DNA from: GWF2-38-69 sp965228125
Lineage (GTDB): Bacteria; Verrucomicrobiota; Lentisphaeria; Victivallales; GWF2-38-69
Length of the DNA stretch: 64,000 nt
Assembly: GCA_965228125.1 (NCBI GenBank)
Contig: OZ245791.1
Span: 186,001-250,000 of the forward strand
Direction of reading: 5' to 3'
The notes beneath the pieces were generated by a model. The model searched no databases and was not told the DNA's origin. It saw nothing but the letters and a program-made list of their open reading frames with translations. Both the position numbers and the translations under genes were made by a program. Shown piece by piece: positions 8,419 to 15,551 of this stretch (positions are counted from its first letter, which is position 1; each line of letters starts with the position of its first letter).

Positions 8419-8546
8419 TTGAATACTCCCGATGATTTTCAACCTGCCGCTTCAGTTAGCATTATGACTAGAAATCTTTTATAGTTGTTTTCTTGCATAG
8501 AACGCTCTTTGAAAAATAAGCGGCAGGGGTGCCTTTAGAAATCCTC

Positions 8547-8717
8547 TTATTGTCCAGGTGATAATAAGAGGATTTTTCCATCGTATTTATTCTTTACTCT
8601 TTCTTCGATCATTAATTCGGTGAGGCCGCCGATAGTCCGTTTCTCTTTTTTTGCCATAACCTTTATGGCGTTGCGAAGGTCTTTTGATATTTGTATTGTT
8701 GCTAAGTTATCTCTCAT
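8547..8717 (-). CDS. Ribbon-helix-helix regulator (Arc/CopG type), 56 aa
   Basis: A short ORF with a strong ribosome-binding site (AGGAG, 5 bases before the ATG). The sequence MRDNLATIQISKDLRNAIKV then MAKKEKRTIGGLTELMIEE has the strand-helix-helix pattern of Arc/CopG repressors: alternating hydrophobics in the beta strand and a TIGGLTELMI second helix. It is the first leftward gene of the immunity region, opposite the XRE-like repressor, so a Cro- or Apl-like role is plausible. Confidence 0.7.
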   Translation of the reverse strand: MRDNLATIQISKDLRNAIKVMAKKEKRTIGGLTELMIEERVKNKYDGKILLLSPGQ

Positions 8718-8757
8718 GCCTGCTCCTGTTTGTTATTTTACAGATAATCATTCATGC

Positions 8758-8789
8758 AATGTATTTTACATTCTATACAATGTATTTCA
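8758..8789. promoter_or_regulatory. Operator-like palindrome in the divergent immunity promoter
   Basis: Between the leftward RHH gene and the rightward repressor lies a perfect 6-3-6 palindrome, AATGTATTTTACATT (8758-8772). CAATGTATTT recurs at 8757 and 8778, 21 bases or two helical turns apart; the second copy is only partly palindromic. The placement fits a repressor operator controlling both divergent transcripts. Assignment to the 8862 repressor is inference. Confidence 0.55.
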
Positions 8790-8861
8790 ATGGTGTTCTA
8801 CAGAAAATCAATAGTTTCTATAATCTCTAAGTTATAAGTTCTATGAGATAGAGAGGATATA

Positions 8862-9224
8862 ATGTTTAAAAGTGAATTGGAAAACGCTATCAAAAAACGG
8901 ATAGAAGATGCCGGAAGTGAGCCAAAGCTTAGTTTTGTCTCCGGAATAACACAACAGCGAATTAATGTGTTAAAAAATGGGCTACGTTACGGAAGTGTCA
9001 AAGTAGGGAGTATTAAGCTTGGCACGCTTATAAAACTCTTCCCGAACATGCAGATTGATTTCTTTGGAACCGGTAATCAGAAATCCTATGTCGGAAAAAT
9101 TGTTCAACTGCTAAATCGCTTGCCCGAATCTGAACAAGAAAAAATCCACGAAGCAATCATTGCCTGCTATCCAAAGCTTATCGATAACAATCTTATTCAA
9201 AAAATAAAAGAAAAAGGAACTTGA
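8862..9224 (+). CDS. Putative phage repressor, XRE/helix-turn-helix type
   Basis: 120 residues. The segment FVSGITQQRINVLKNGLRYGSVKVGSIKLGTLIKLFPNM resembles the second half of an XRE-type DNA-binding domain, and the C-terminal helical part (GKIVQLLNRLPESEQEKIHEAI) is typical of short phage repressors. It diverges from the leftward regulators across a palindromic operator and is followed one base later by a BRCT gene. It likely maintains lysogeny. Its ribosome-binding site (GAGAGGA) is good. Confidence 0.65.
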   Translation: MFKSELENAIKKRIEDAGSEPKLSFVSGITQQRINVLKNGLRYGSVKVGSIKLGTLIKLFPNMQIDFFGTGNQKSYVGKIVQLLNRLPESEQEKIHEAIIACYPKLIDNNLIQKIKEKGT

Positions 9225-9225
9225 T

Positions 9226-10152
9226 ATGTTTAAAAAATATTTTCTTTGTCATGCAGGTTCAGATTATCAACATCGTCAAGAGGATATTGGAATTATAGGT
9301 ATGATTTATTATTGGGAAGGAGAATATTTAGAAGGTGCTTCACCTGAAGATGTGAAAGATAGAGATAATGAACCTATTATGAAATTATATTCTATAGATG
9401 GAAGCAACTCTAAAGTATATGGAAATATGCATTCATTCACAATGCTTACCCAAAAAGCTTGTGAGGATTTATTAAAAAAGAATGAAAGAAAAAGGGAGAA
9501 TATAGAAATGCCTACCAATGAAGAGATGATAAAAGCCTATAATCGTCCCGATTATATTAAGAAAGCTATATCAGAACTTCAAGGCGTAGCTTCTTTAATA
9601 ACACATGACGGAAAAATAGACGATTCAGAAATAACTTATTTAAAGACATGGCTTGAATCCCATATCGAAATATTAGATCAATGGCCTCTTACTGTTATTC
9701 ATAACATAATTAATAAAATTACTAATAAGGCAGAAATACTCCCTAAAGATAAAAAATTCCTTTTAGAACAACTCGCTTGTTTTGCTGCAGGCCCTGAATT
9801 ACCAAAAACTGTCTTGGGCATCTTTGATGAAATAGAAAGTATTAGTTTTGATGGAAAGATTTTTGTTTTTACTGGCAATTTAAATTTTAGCTCTAGAAAA
9901 TTAGCTAAACTCAAAGTTCAAGATAAAGGCGGAATAGTTAAAGATGATCTTACTTTAGATACTGATTATTTAGTCGTTGGAGAACAGGGGTCTGATGCTT
10001 GGAAACATAGTAGATATGGAGCAAAAATAGAACGAGCCATAAGTCTGAGAGATTCCGGTAATGCTATTAAGATTATCACCGAAAAAGATTTCGTTAGAGC
10101 GTTTATAAATTATAATAAATCTCATGTAACACCATGTAACCCTATTAAATGA
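9226..10152 (+). CDS. BRCT-domain protein with a TerB-like middle
   Basis: 308 residues. The C-terminal 90 form a BRCT domain of the DNA-ligase type (GKIFVFTGNL near the start, KGGIVKDDLTLDTDYLVVG, then an IITEKDF ending). The middle contains ITHDGKIDDSEITYLKTWLE, like the helical TerB/DUF533 group. The N-terminal 90 residues (MFKKYFLCHAGSDYQ...) are not recognised. It follows the repressor by one base, so it is probably expressed in the lysogen. Lysogenically expressed accessory genes often alter host DNA metabolism or exclude other phages; here that is only a possibility. Confidence 0.7.
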   Translation: MFKKYFLCHAGSDYQHRQEDIGIIGMIYYWEGEYLEGASPEDVKDRDNEPIMKLYSIDGSNSKVYGNMHSFTMLTQKACEDLLKKNERKRENIEMPTNEEMIKAYNRPDYIKKAISELQGVASLITHDGKIDDSEITYLKTWLESHIEILDQWPLTVIHNIINKITNKAEILPKDKKFLLEQLACFAAGPELPKTVLGIFDEIESISFDGKIFVFTGNLNFSSRKLAKLKVQDKGGIVKDDLTLDTDYLVVGEQGSDAWKHSRYGAKIERAISLRDSGNAIKIITEKDFVRAFINYNKSHVTPCNPIK

Positions 10153-10225
10153 TAAATTTATATAGCAAAGTGGGACTAAAGCGGGACTTAATATTTATAA
10201 TATCTTAATAATCAACATAAATACA

Positions 10226-10275
10226 TCTGACTTCTAATCAGAGGGTCGTGGGTTCGAATCCCGCCCAGAACACCA
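10226..10275 (+). pseudogene. 3' fragment of tRNA-Arg(UCU): right attachment site of the phage-like element
   Basis: The sequence holds a complete anticodon arm (stem TCTGA/TCAGA, loop CTTCTAA, anticodon TCT at 10233-10235), a T arm (GTGGG/CCCGC around TTCGAAT) and the 3' acceptor strand with encoded CCA (10273-10275). The D arm and 5' acceptor strand (expected near GTTCTGG) are missing; AT-rich element DNA replaces them. This is the usual product of integration into the 3' half of a tRNA gene, so the element extends left and the reconstituted tRNA-Arg should be at its other end. Confidence 0.8.
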
Positions 10276-10366
10276 TTCATTTTAGCCCCAAATCTTGACT
10301 TAGTTAAATCGGCTCTACGCCAACAAGATGGTGTGTTGATTGTCAAATGAGTTATTAACATAATTC

Positions 10367-11428
10367 TTAACAATTTCCTACTTCCAGAATTGGTGACACT
10401 AAAGAATCGTTATAAAGAGATTTTGCTATAATAAGTCTACGCATTACGCAAATCATTTTTCGCATTACAGCCCCTAATGCAGACATCTTAGTTTTACCTT
10501 TTGCAACGAGCATTACATAGAATCTGGCAAAACCATTATTTCCTCTTGTGGAGCTCATTGCAGTCAAATATAGAGCCTGCCTTAATCTTCCCTGTCCTTC
10601 TTTGCACATTCTAGTTCGACCCTTGACGGAAGTTCCTGACTCATATCTCCTGGGTGATACTCCGGCAAATGCAGCTATTTTCTTGGATGAGGAGAATCTA
10701 TGAACATCTCCAAGTTCTCCTATCATGGTAGAAGCTACGATAAAACCTACTCCTGGAATTGAAGTCAATATCTTGACTTGTTCTTTAAGATTAGGGTATT
10801 CATTAATATGTTTTTTAATTGCTGATTCAATTCCTATAATACTTCTTTCCAAATCCCTTATGACTTTTTCCCTTACCTTGATGATAGCTTTTACCTGGCT
10901 TGCTTCCTGAGCCTGTACTTTAGCTGCAGTCAACATGTTTACCATAGCTTTTCTTTGACGGACAAGCTCTTTAACTGTGTCGTATTCTTTACTCTGCTGA
11001 ACATAAGGAGAAGGACTCCGTTCAGCTCCGTACATTGCCAGTTTTGCAGCATCCATTTTGTCTGTCTTGTTTCTTATCCTTAGACTCTTTCCGTAAGCGT
11101 TAGCGCTTTTAGGATCCGCTATTACCGGAATGCATTTCGGACACAATTCAAAAAGCCAGGTGGCTAGGATTACAGAGTAAGAACCTGTAGCTTCCATTAC
11201 AAAACCAAATTCATCTTCTTCCTGCAATCTCTTATTTGCCATTTGCTTAACAGCCCAGGCTTTGAATTCTTCAATTCCTTCCTTTGTTCTTTTAAAAGAT
11301 GCTTTTGGCATTGAGGAAATATCTTTTATTCTTTCTCCTGTAAGGCAGAAGCTAACATCAAAGGTGGCTTTTGATACATCAGCTCCGAACCAGATCTTAA
11401 GATTCTTTTGGTTAGTTTTTTCATCCAT
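10367..11428 (-). CDS. IS110-family transposase (DEDD recombinase)
   Basis: 353 residues, full length for the family. The N-terminal RuvC-like part shows WFGADVSKATFDV (first Asp), VMEATGSY (Glu) and DKMDAAKLAMYG (Asp pair), the DEDD set. The C-terminal transposase domain has LTSIPGVGF, KKIAAFAGVSPR and the SGTS serine motif that supplies the nucleophile in this family. GAGGA precedes the ATG. It appears intact. IS110 elements lack normal inverted repeats, so exact ends cannot be read here. It sits just beyond the tRNA-Arg fragment, outside the phage-like element. Confidence 0.92.
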   Translation of the reverse strand: MDEKTNQKNLKIWFGADVSKATFDVSFCLTGERIKDISSMPKASFKRTKEGIEEFKAWAVKQMANKRLQEEDEFGFVMEATGSYSVILATWLFELCPKCIPVIADPKSANAYGKSLRIRNKTDKMDAAKLAMYGAERSPSPYVQQSKEYDTVKELVRQRKAMVNMLTAAKVQAQEASQVKAIIKVREKVIRDLERSIIGIESAIKKHINEYPNLKEQVKILTSIPGVGFIVASTMIGELGDVHRFSSSKKIAAFAGVSPRRYESGTSVKGRTRMCKEGQGRLRQALYLTAMSSTRGNNGFARFYVMLVAKGKTKMSALGAVMRKMICVMRRLIIAKSLYNDSLVSPILEVGNC

Positions 11429-11761
11429 TTTTCTTGTCCTCTTTTGTTACTTGTAGTAATGTTAAAAATTGTGTCCGCTAACCATTCTTGCCTTTGAACC
11501 GGGTTTCAATACCCAAGATGGCTGTCCGGTTTCAGGCGGAACACGGTAGCAGAAGACGGGTTAAATCTTGTTGACGGGATGTTGAATAAACTCCCTTAGT
11601 GGGCCACAACTCCGTCTTCTGCGATTCCTTCCCAAGTGCCCTAGGAAAGAAACCTTACCGGAAAATATATTTATTAACATCATCAACAGCTTCTGTAAAG
11701 AAAAAGTTAACAAAAAGAAATCACTACTAATACTTGATCTCTCTTTTGCCTGTTTATCACA
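11429..11761 (-). ncRNA. Structured non-coding end of the IS110 element; candidate bridge RNA region
   Basis: About 330 bases without a credible gene lie 5' of the IS110 transposase and before the ISL3 insertion. IS110-group elements carry their bridge RNA in the non-coding end 5' of the transposase gene. Here there is a perfect 11-bp inverted repeat GCAGAAGACGG (11549-11559) / CCGTCTTCTGC (11612-11622) around a 52-base loop, and a second stem-loop with AACCGG (11498-11503) / CCGGTT (11526-11531) enclosing GGGT/ACCC (11501-11504/11511-11514; alternative pairings). The RNA boundaries and guide loops are not determined. Confidence 0.5.
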
Positions 11762-13056
11762 GGCCACTAACTTACAAGTGGGGCAACGTTAATTAAGCGC
11801 ATAAAGCTCTGACTCTCAAACGATAGTTTTCAAAATTTCTGAAACCGAACGCTCTTCTAGATATCATTTCCATCTTCGTATGGAAGCCTTCTGTTATAGA
11901 ATTAGTCCTTGTAAACCTCCACATCCTTACTATCTCCACTTTCCATAGATCAAGCGTATTTCCCAGTGTTTCAAGACTTTCGAGTTTACAATATTTAAGT
12001 TCTTCTATCATACTAAGGAACTTTGGAAGGAGCTCTCTGGCCTTTCTTTTAGTTACATTCTTTATAAGCATTAGCTTTGTGAGTTCTTGTTTAAAAAAGT
12101 AAATCCTTTTCATAGGTTGATTTGCTTCAAGGTACGCATCGAGCCTCATTTTTTGCTTTTCTGAAAGATTATGTTCATGCCTTCTCATCAGAGAGAGCAG
12201 CCCTCTGTTCTTTCTCCCTCTGGGATCTATCTGCTGCCAGACTCTGAGAAAATGATGGTTTATCAATCTTACTACATGAAATCTGTCAGCTACTATTTTC
12301 GCATTTGAAAAATGCTTAAGGGCTATTTTCTTATATGCCTCTGAAAGATCCATCACTACGACCGTGACCCGTTCTTTACCTTTCAGGCTGTTCATATATG
12401 GTTCAAGAGCATTTTCTGACCTGCCTAGTGTAACATCATATACTCTTCTGTTTTTAAGGTCGCATATCGTAGTTGCATATCCTTTTTTCTTAGTAAAAAA
12501 GTGTTCATCAATGCCTATTACTGAAGGGCAAGGGTAATTATTGCTTTTTGATACCTTCAACCCAAGATAATCATGAGTCCATCTTTCTATTGTGGAATGG
12601 CTTATTCTTAACCTGTTCCTAAGCGTCTTCTGGCATATCCCATCCTGATGGTCCCGGAACACTTCATTTCTGAATTCTTCTGTGCTTCTCTTGTACGGAA
12701 GTATTCCTGGCAATCGTTCATTGAAATACCTGTCGCATCTCAGACAGCGATATTTCCTGCTTTTGAGCTCCAAATAACTGTTATGGGACAATATCGTCCC
12801 ATGTCTGACTCTCCTTGTCTTTTGATCCTTAAGCCTTAAAAAAGCGCATCCACAGTGTGGGCATATTGCCTTTCCAGTGTAGTTGGTTTTGATAATTATG
12901 TTTTTGCCTTCGTAACGATAACTGCTTGTTTTATAGCCAGGTATCCCTACTATAATTTCTCCAAGGGGCATGACTCTTCTCCGTGTAATTGTGTTGTTTG
13001 GTTACTCATAATTATACTATGAGCAACTGCCTTGCCCCACTTTTTGACGAAGAGCC
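11762..13056. mobile_element. ISL3-family insertion sequence
   Basis: The transposase gene is flanked by imperfect inverted repeats of about 25 bp: left 11762-11786 and right 13032-13056. Both carry AAGTGGGGCAA at the inner side and GGC at the outer edge; the right end (complement) begins GGCTCTTCGTCAAAAAGTGG, the characteristic ISL3 terminal sequence. I could not identify the usual 8-bp target duplication with confidence. Confidence 0.75.
11793..12971 (-). CDS. ISL3-family transposase
   Basis: 392 residues. The N-terminal zinc ribbon (CPHCG near 38 and CLRCDRYF near 78) and helix-turn-helix (KTLRNRLRISHSTIERW) are followed by the DDE catalytic domain: VIGIDEHFF (first Asp), VVVMDLSEAYK (second Asp), ADRFHVVRLI and the C-terminal SITEGFHTKMEMISRRAFGF with the catalytic Glu. 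Family layout and length are complete, so the element may be active. Confidence 0.93.
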   Translation of the reverse strand: MPLGEIIVGIPGYKTSSYRYEGKNIIIKTNYTGKAICPHCGCAFLRLKDQKTRRVRHGTILSHNSYLELKSRKYRCLRCDRYFNERLPGILPYKRSTEEFRNEVFRDHQDGICQKTLRNRLRISHSTIERWTHDYLGLKVSKSNNYPCPSVIGIDEHFFTKKKGYATTICDLKNRRVYDVTLGRSENALEPYMNSLKGKERVTVVVMDLSEAYKKIALKHFSNAKIVADRFHVVRLINHHFLRVWQQIDPRGRKNRGLLSLMRRHEHNLSEKQKMRLDAYLEANQPMKRIYFFKQELTKLMLIKNVTKRKARELLPKFLSMIEELKYCKLESLETLGNTLDLWKVEIVRMWRFTRTNSITEGFHTKMEMISRRAFGFRNFENYRLRVRALCA

Positions 13057-13141
13057 CTTTTGTGCCGTTTCGCAACACAAAAGTATCACAAAAGTATAAC
13101 AGTCCTCTTGAGGCTGAGTAAAAATAGCTTCTATTATCTTT

Positions 13142-13275
13142 ATGAAAAAGCCAAACCGCCAATCCTTAGAATCCGCAGAACTCTTGCACCTGCAACAAAG
13201 GTAGTTAAGAGCAAGAAGGTATATTCCAGGAAGAGGAAGACAGAGAAGGATAGCGTTTATCCTAAAAGCCTATAG
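13142..13275 (+). pseudogene. Possible remnant of a small basic host protein
   Basis: One frame ends with PATKVVKSKKVYSRKRKTEK and a stop at 13273-13275. This pattern (T-K/R-V-x-x-S-K-K-x-Y-x-R-K) is common at the C-terminus of small basic bacterial proteins of unknown function. The only nearby ATG (13142) is in another frame (MKKPNRQ...), suggesting a frameshift, and no ribosome-binding site is seen. It lies between the ISL3 right end and the tRNA-Pro-like fragment and is probably ancestral host DNA. Confidence 0.25.
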
Positions 13276-13283
13276 TTGATTTA

Positions 13284-13335
13284 AGGAGATAGGAGAGATT
13301 CGAACTCCTGTGATTTCGACCCCCAGTCGGAATGC
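13284..13335 (-). pseudogene. tRNA-Pro-like fragment, probable left boundary of the second island
   Basis: On the complement this stretch aligns without gaps to the 3' half of the tRNA-Pro at 22596-22673. A 16-base block (13292-13307 = 22606-22621, T arm) and an 11-base block (13318-13328 = 22632-22642, anticodon loop with GGG) are identical and equally spaced (26 bases). The intervening bases and the acceptor strand differ and no CCA is present, so it cannot be a working tRNA. The arrangement fits an old integration into tRNA-Pro; the decay means the exact core cannot be read. Confidence 0.55.
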
Positions 13336-13357
13336 ATTACACTCATTTATTGATATA

Positions 13358-13380
13358 ACTGTATACATTTTGTATACAAT
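13358..13380. repeat. Paired TGTATACA motif, left end of island 2
   Basis: Two copies of the 8-bp palindrome TGTATACA are separated by 3 bases (TTT). The same 23-base unit, with 21 matches, occurs in the same orientation at 22479-22501 near the right end. Position just inside both tRNA-derived ends suggests a recombinase or accessory-factor binding site. Confidence 0.6.
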
Positions 13381-13400
13381 GCATTCATCTAATAATATTA

Positions 13401-13419
13401 AATGTCATAGACTGACATT
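13401..13419. repeat. Perfect inverted repeat AATGTCA-5-TGACATT
   Basis: A 7-bp perfect inverted repeat with a TAGAC spacer lies inside the left end of island 2, about 40 bases before the first attC-like site. It could bind a dimeric regulator or a recombination factor. No gene is attached to it. Confidence 0.35.
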
Positions 13420-13457
13420 AGAGCTTATAAAAAAATTCTTTTACTAGAGTGTGGCTT

Positions 13458-13517
13458 ACCTAACATTAAAATTCAGCTGTCGAGCTTAGCGAAGTCCGCT
13501 GGAATATTTTGTTATAC
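13458..13517 (-). repeat. Integron attC-like site A
   Basis: Read leftward, the site begins TATAAC at the stop codon of the preceding cassette gene and ends GTTAGGT, a perfect GTTRRRY core. The outer arms can pair (TAACA...AGC with GCT...TGTTA) and an inner imperfect stem CAGC/GCTG surrounds a central GC-rich part. This is the arrangement of a folded attC. It closes the third and last cassette. Confidence 0.7.
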
Positions 13518-14023
13518 TATAAATTATCTCCACTTAGCAAAGAAGGGAATTTATAGTTTCTTATATCAAAATGTAGTATAGTAGCTAGTTGCATATGCAA
13601 AGACATTATACTTACTTTTAACTCTCCGAAATCTTTAATTAATAATTGTGGGATTTCTCTAGTATTTTTTAGGACAATATTAATAAAATCCTGTTCTATA
13701 TCTTTAATTCCTTTTGGATCTAAGTTATGTGCTAATTTATTTCTTAAGTTATTTAATTTTTCACAAGCAATCCATACCCAATCATTATCTTTTGGTTCAA
13801 AAGCTTTTGCTAAGCAAAGGAAATGATAAAATTTAAAATTTTTTAGTTCATTAGGTCGCTTAAGTTTTTTTTCAATAAATCTTACAAGTATTTCTTCTAT
13901 TAACAAATGTCCTTTAAGAACGGTAGAAATAATATCTTCTGACTTAAAAGGAAAGTGTTTCATAAAATTAATTAATTCTTGAAACGTGTCATTAAAATAC
14001 TTGTTTTCTATTTCGTTTTTCAT
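13517..14023 (-). CDS. Cassette gene 3: HEPN-like protein
   Basis: 168 residues, all helical. The motif R94-N-K-L-A-H99 is a canonical Rx4H HEPN catalytic motif (R followed by a polar residue), which in this superfamily usually marks an RNase, often a toxin or abortive-infection effector. No MNT-type antitoxin is beside it. The ATG is 14 bases after the recombination core of attC site B, and the stop overlaps attC site A, so this is a self-contained integron cassette. Defence or stress function is inference from family and context. Confidence 0.6.
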   Translation of the reverse strand: MKNEIENKYFNDTFQELINFMKHFPFKSEDIISTVLKGHLLIEEILVRFIEKKLKRPNELKNFKFYHFLCLAKAFEPKDNDWVWIACEKLNNLRNKLAHNLDPKGIKDIEQDFINIVLKNTREIPQLLIKDFGELKVSIMSLHMQLATILHFDIRNYKFPSLLSGDNL

Positions 14024-14030
14024 TATTCAA

Positions 14031-14090
14031 GTATAACATTAGAGTTTAGTGGCAGCGCGATAGCGATATTCACTGAAATGACTTAGTTAT
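14031..14090 (-). repeat. Integron attC-like site B
   Basis: Leftward, it starts ATAACTAAGTCATTTCAGTG at the stop of the preceding gene and ends CACTAAACTCTAATGTTATAC. The two arms are complementary with offsets like the extrahelical bases of attC sites (TAAC with GTTA, CAGTG with CACTA), and CGC-TATC-GCG forms the tip. The core GTTATAC is close to but not an exact GTTRRRY. The next ORF starts just beyond it. Confidence 0.7.
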
Positions 14091-14806
14091 ATTTTCTTAA
14101 TAATATAGTTTTCAGCTTTGCTATAGCTTAGCCTTAATTGTTTAGGGAGAAAACTCAATATCGTATTCTTTAGAAAATCTTTGGCAAGTTCTCCTCCTTT
14201 TTTATCACTAAATGACCAGGCATTAGCGATATTATTATTGGTAGCATATCTAATAATATCTTCAAAAAATGAACGTACTGAACTAAATGCATTATCTCTT
14301 TTCATTCTTTCTAGGTTACATACAATTGCATTATTTATAGTTAGTTCATCTCTCTTTTTTGAAGGAATAACATCTAATAATAAAAGCTCGTTTTCACCAC
14401 TATAGCGCCATTTAGTTCTCTTTTCGAAATCTTCTACTACAGCAACAAATGCGTTGTCGCTATAGTTCCAATCTACTCTATCTATTTTTGTCACAATTTC
14501 TAAGTCAGGATACTCATTTTTTGACCAATATGCTCCATATCCGCAACAGAATATATCAATGTACTGTTTTGAGCGATGGTGAAAATAACTTAATGAGCTT
14601 ATTATTTCATTTTGACAAAATTCAGTTTTCGGATTACAAAAAAGAACTGCAACTAAACAATGTTTTTTTATCTTAGAGTTAATACTAGACATCACTTTTT
14701 CTGTAACTGAATCGACTGAATCTAGAGCAATACATCTTATTGGTTGACGGTCTAGTTCGGTATTAACTTTGTTTGCAATATCTGTGTAACTGATAGCTGG
14801 AATCAT
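14087..14806 (-). CDS. Cassette gene 2: conserved-looking protein of unknown function
   Basis: 239 residues. A central alpha/beta segment has hydrophobic strands (CLVAVLFCNPKTEFCQNEI, then YIDIFCCGYGAYW) reminiscent of TIR- or Rossmann-like sensors, followed by an acidic/aromatic stretch (RVDWNYSDNAFVAVVEDFE) and a helical C-terminus. I do not recognise a named family, and no catalytic residue can be assigned. It begins 15-20 bases after the core of attC site C and ends at attC site B, so it is a mobile cassette. Codon use is AT-rich like its cassette neighbours. Confidence 0.6.
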   Translation of the reverse strand: MIPAISYTDIANKVNTELDRQPIRCIALDSVDSVTEKVMSSINSKIKKHCLVAVLFCNPKTEFCQNEIISSLSYFHHRSKQYIDIFCCGYGAYWSKNEYPDLEIVTKIDRVDWNYSDNAFVAVVEDFEKRTKWRYSGENELLLLDVIPSKKRDELTINNAIVCNLERMKRDNAFSSVRSFFEDIIRYATNNNIANAWSFSDKKGGELAKDFLKNTILSFLPKQLRLSYSKAENYIIKKI

Positions 14807-14822
14807 TTATTATATTCCTTTT

Positions 14823-14893
14823 ATATAACATTAATGATCACTTATATTTTTGGGAGGCGAGCCCAAAAATATTAAGTGCATCTACTGGTTAGA
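14823..14893 (-). repeat. Integron attC-like site C
   Basis: The clearest of the three. Leftward it starts TCTAACC just after the stop codon (14895-14897) of the preceding gene and ends GTTATAT. The arms TAAC/GTTA enclose a long stem CACTTAATATTTTTGGG / CCCAAAAATATAAGTG with one unpaired A, the extrahelical base that orients attC recombination. A small CTCGC loop caps it. The next cassette gene starts with its ribosome-binding site (AAGGA) immediately after the core. Confidence 0.8.
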
Positions 14894-14894
14894 T

Positions 14895-15551
14895 TTATTT
14901 CAATTTTTTCTTTACTTGCTTTTCTATTTGATTTGCTAGAATTATAATATCTGAAATTCTTTCTTTTATAAAAAACATATTTAACTTTCCACTTAGATCT
15001 AAGTTTAAACCTTCATGAACAAATTTATGCCTAACTTGCACAGTAGAACCTGTATTTCTGCTAAAGGTTCTGTCCCAATTTTCTTTGAAATTTCCTATTG
15101 GGTCTAAGTTAAATAACTCCATGCTTTCTTTAATAAAATCTTTACGTTGAAAACATGTGGAAATGGAACATACTTCGGAAAAATAGTGTTCAGATGTTAA
15201 ATCTGAAATGATATTTTTTATGAATATTTTTTCAAGTCTATTATTTTGTATATACTTCAGTAATTTATTAGAATCTATTTCAGAAATTTTAGTTATTTTG
15301 GATAGTTCTGAAAATATATTATCATAATAGCCTTCTAAACTAGTAATCATTTGTACTACTGACATTTGCATTAGAAAACAGTAATCACTAAATGCCCAGT
15401 CTTGATCGCTTTCTGGTCCATATTTTAAGGTAGGGAGAACAAGTGCTCTTGCAATATTTTGATTAAATATCCACAGTGCATTAGTCTTTTCCCTAGTTTT
15501 TTCGACTAGATCATTATTCTTCAATTCTGTATATATTTCTTCTAATATCAT
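14895..15551 (-). CDS. Cassette gene 1: HEPN-like protein (RHxxxH motif)
   Basis: 218 residues, helical. The motif R174-H-K-F-V-H179 has the Rx4H form seen in RiboL-PSP-type and related HEPN proteins, here near the C-terminus as in that group. The N-terminal two thirds (LVLPTLKYGPESDQDWAFSDYC, VVQMITSLEGYYDN) match the general layout of HEPN proteins that form dimeric RNases. It is followed directly by attC site C. No attC or attI is evident in front of it. Function in defence is inference. Confidence 0.6.
   Translation of the reverse strand: MILEEIYTELKNNDLVEKTREKTNALWIFNQNIARALVLPTLKYGPESDQDWAFSDYCFLMQMSVVQMITSLEGYYDNIFSELSKITKISEIDSNKLLKYIQNNRLEKIFIKNIISDLTSEHYFSEVCSISTCFQRKDFIKESMELFNLDPIGNFKENWDRTFSRNTGSTVQVRHKFVHEGLNLDLSGKLNMFFIKERISDIIILANQIEKQVKKKLK

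Noticed and set aside
13284..13335. Functional tRNA gene
   Set aside because: Only the anticodon-to-T-arm part aligns to tRNA-Pro; the D arm, acceptor pairing and CCA are absent.
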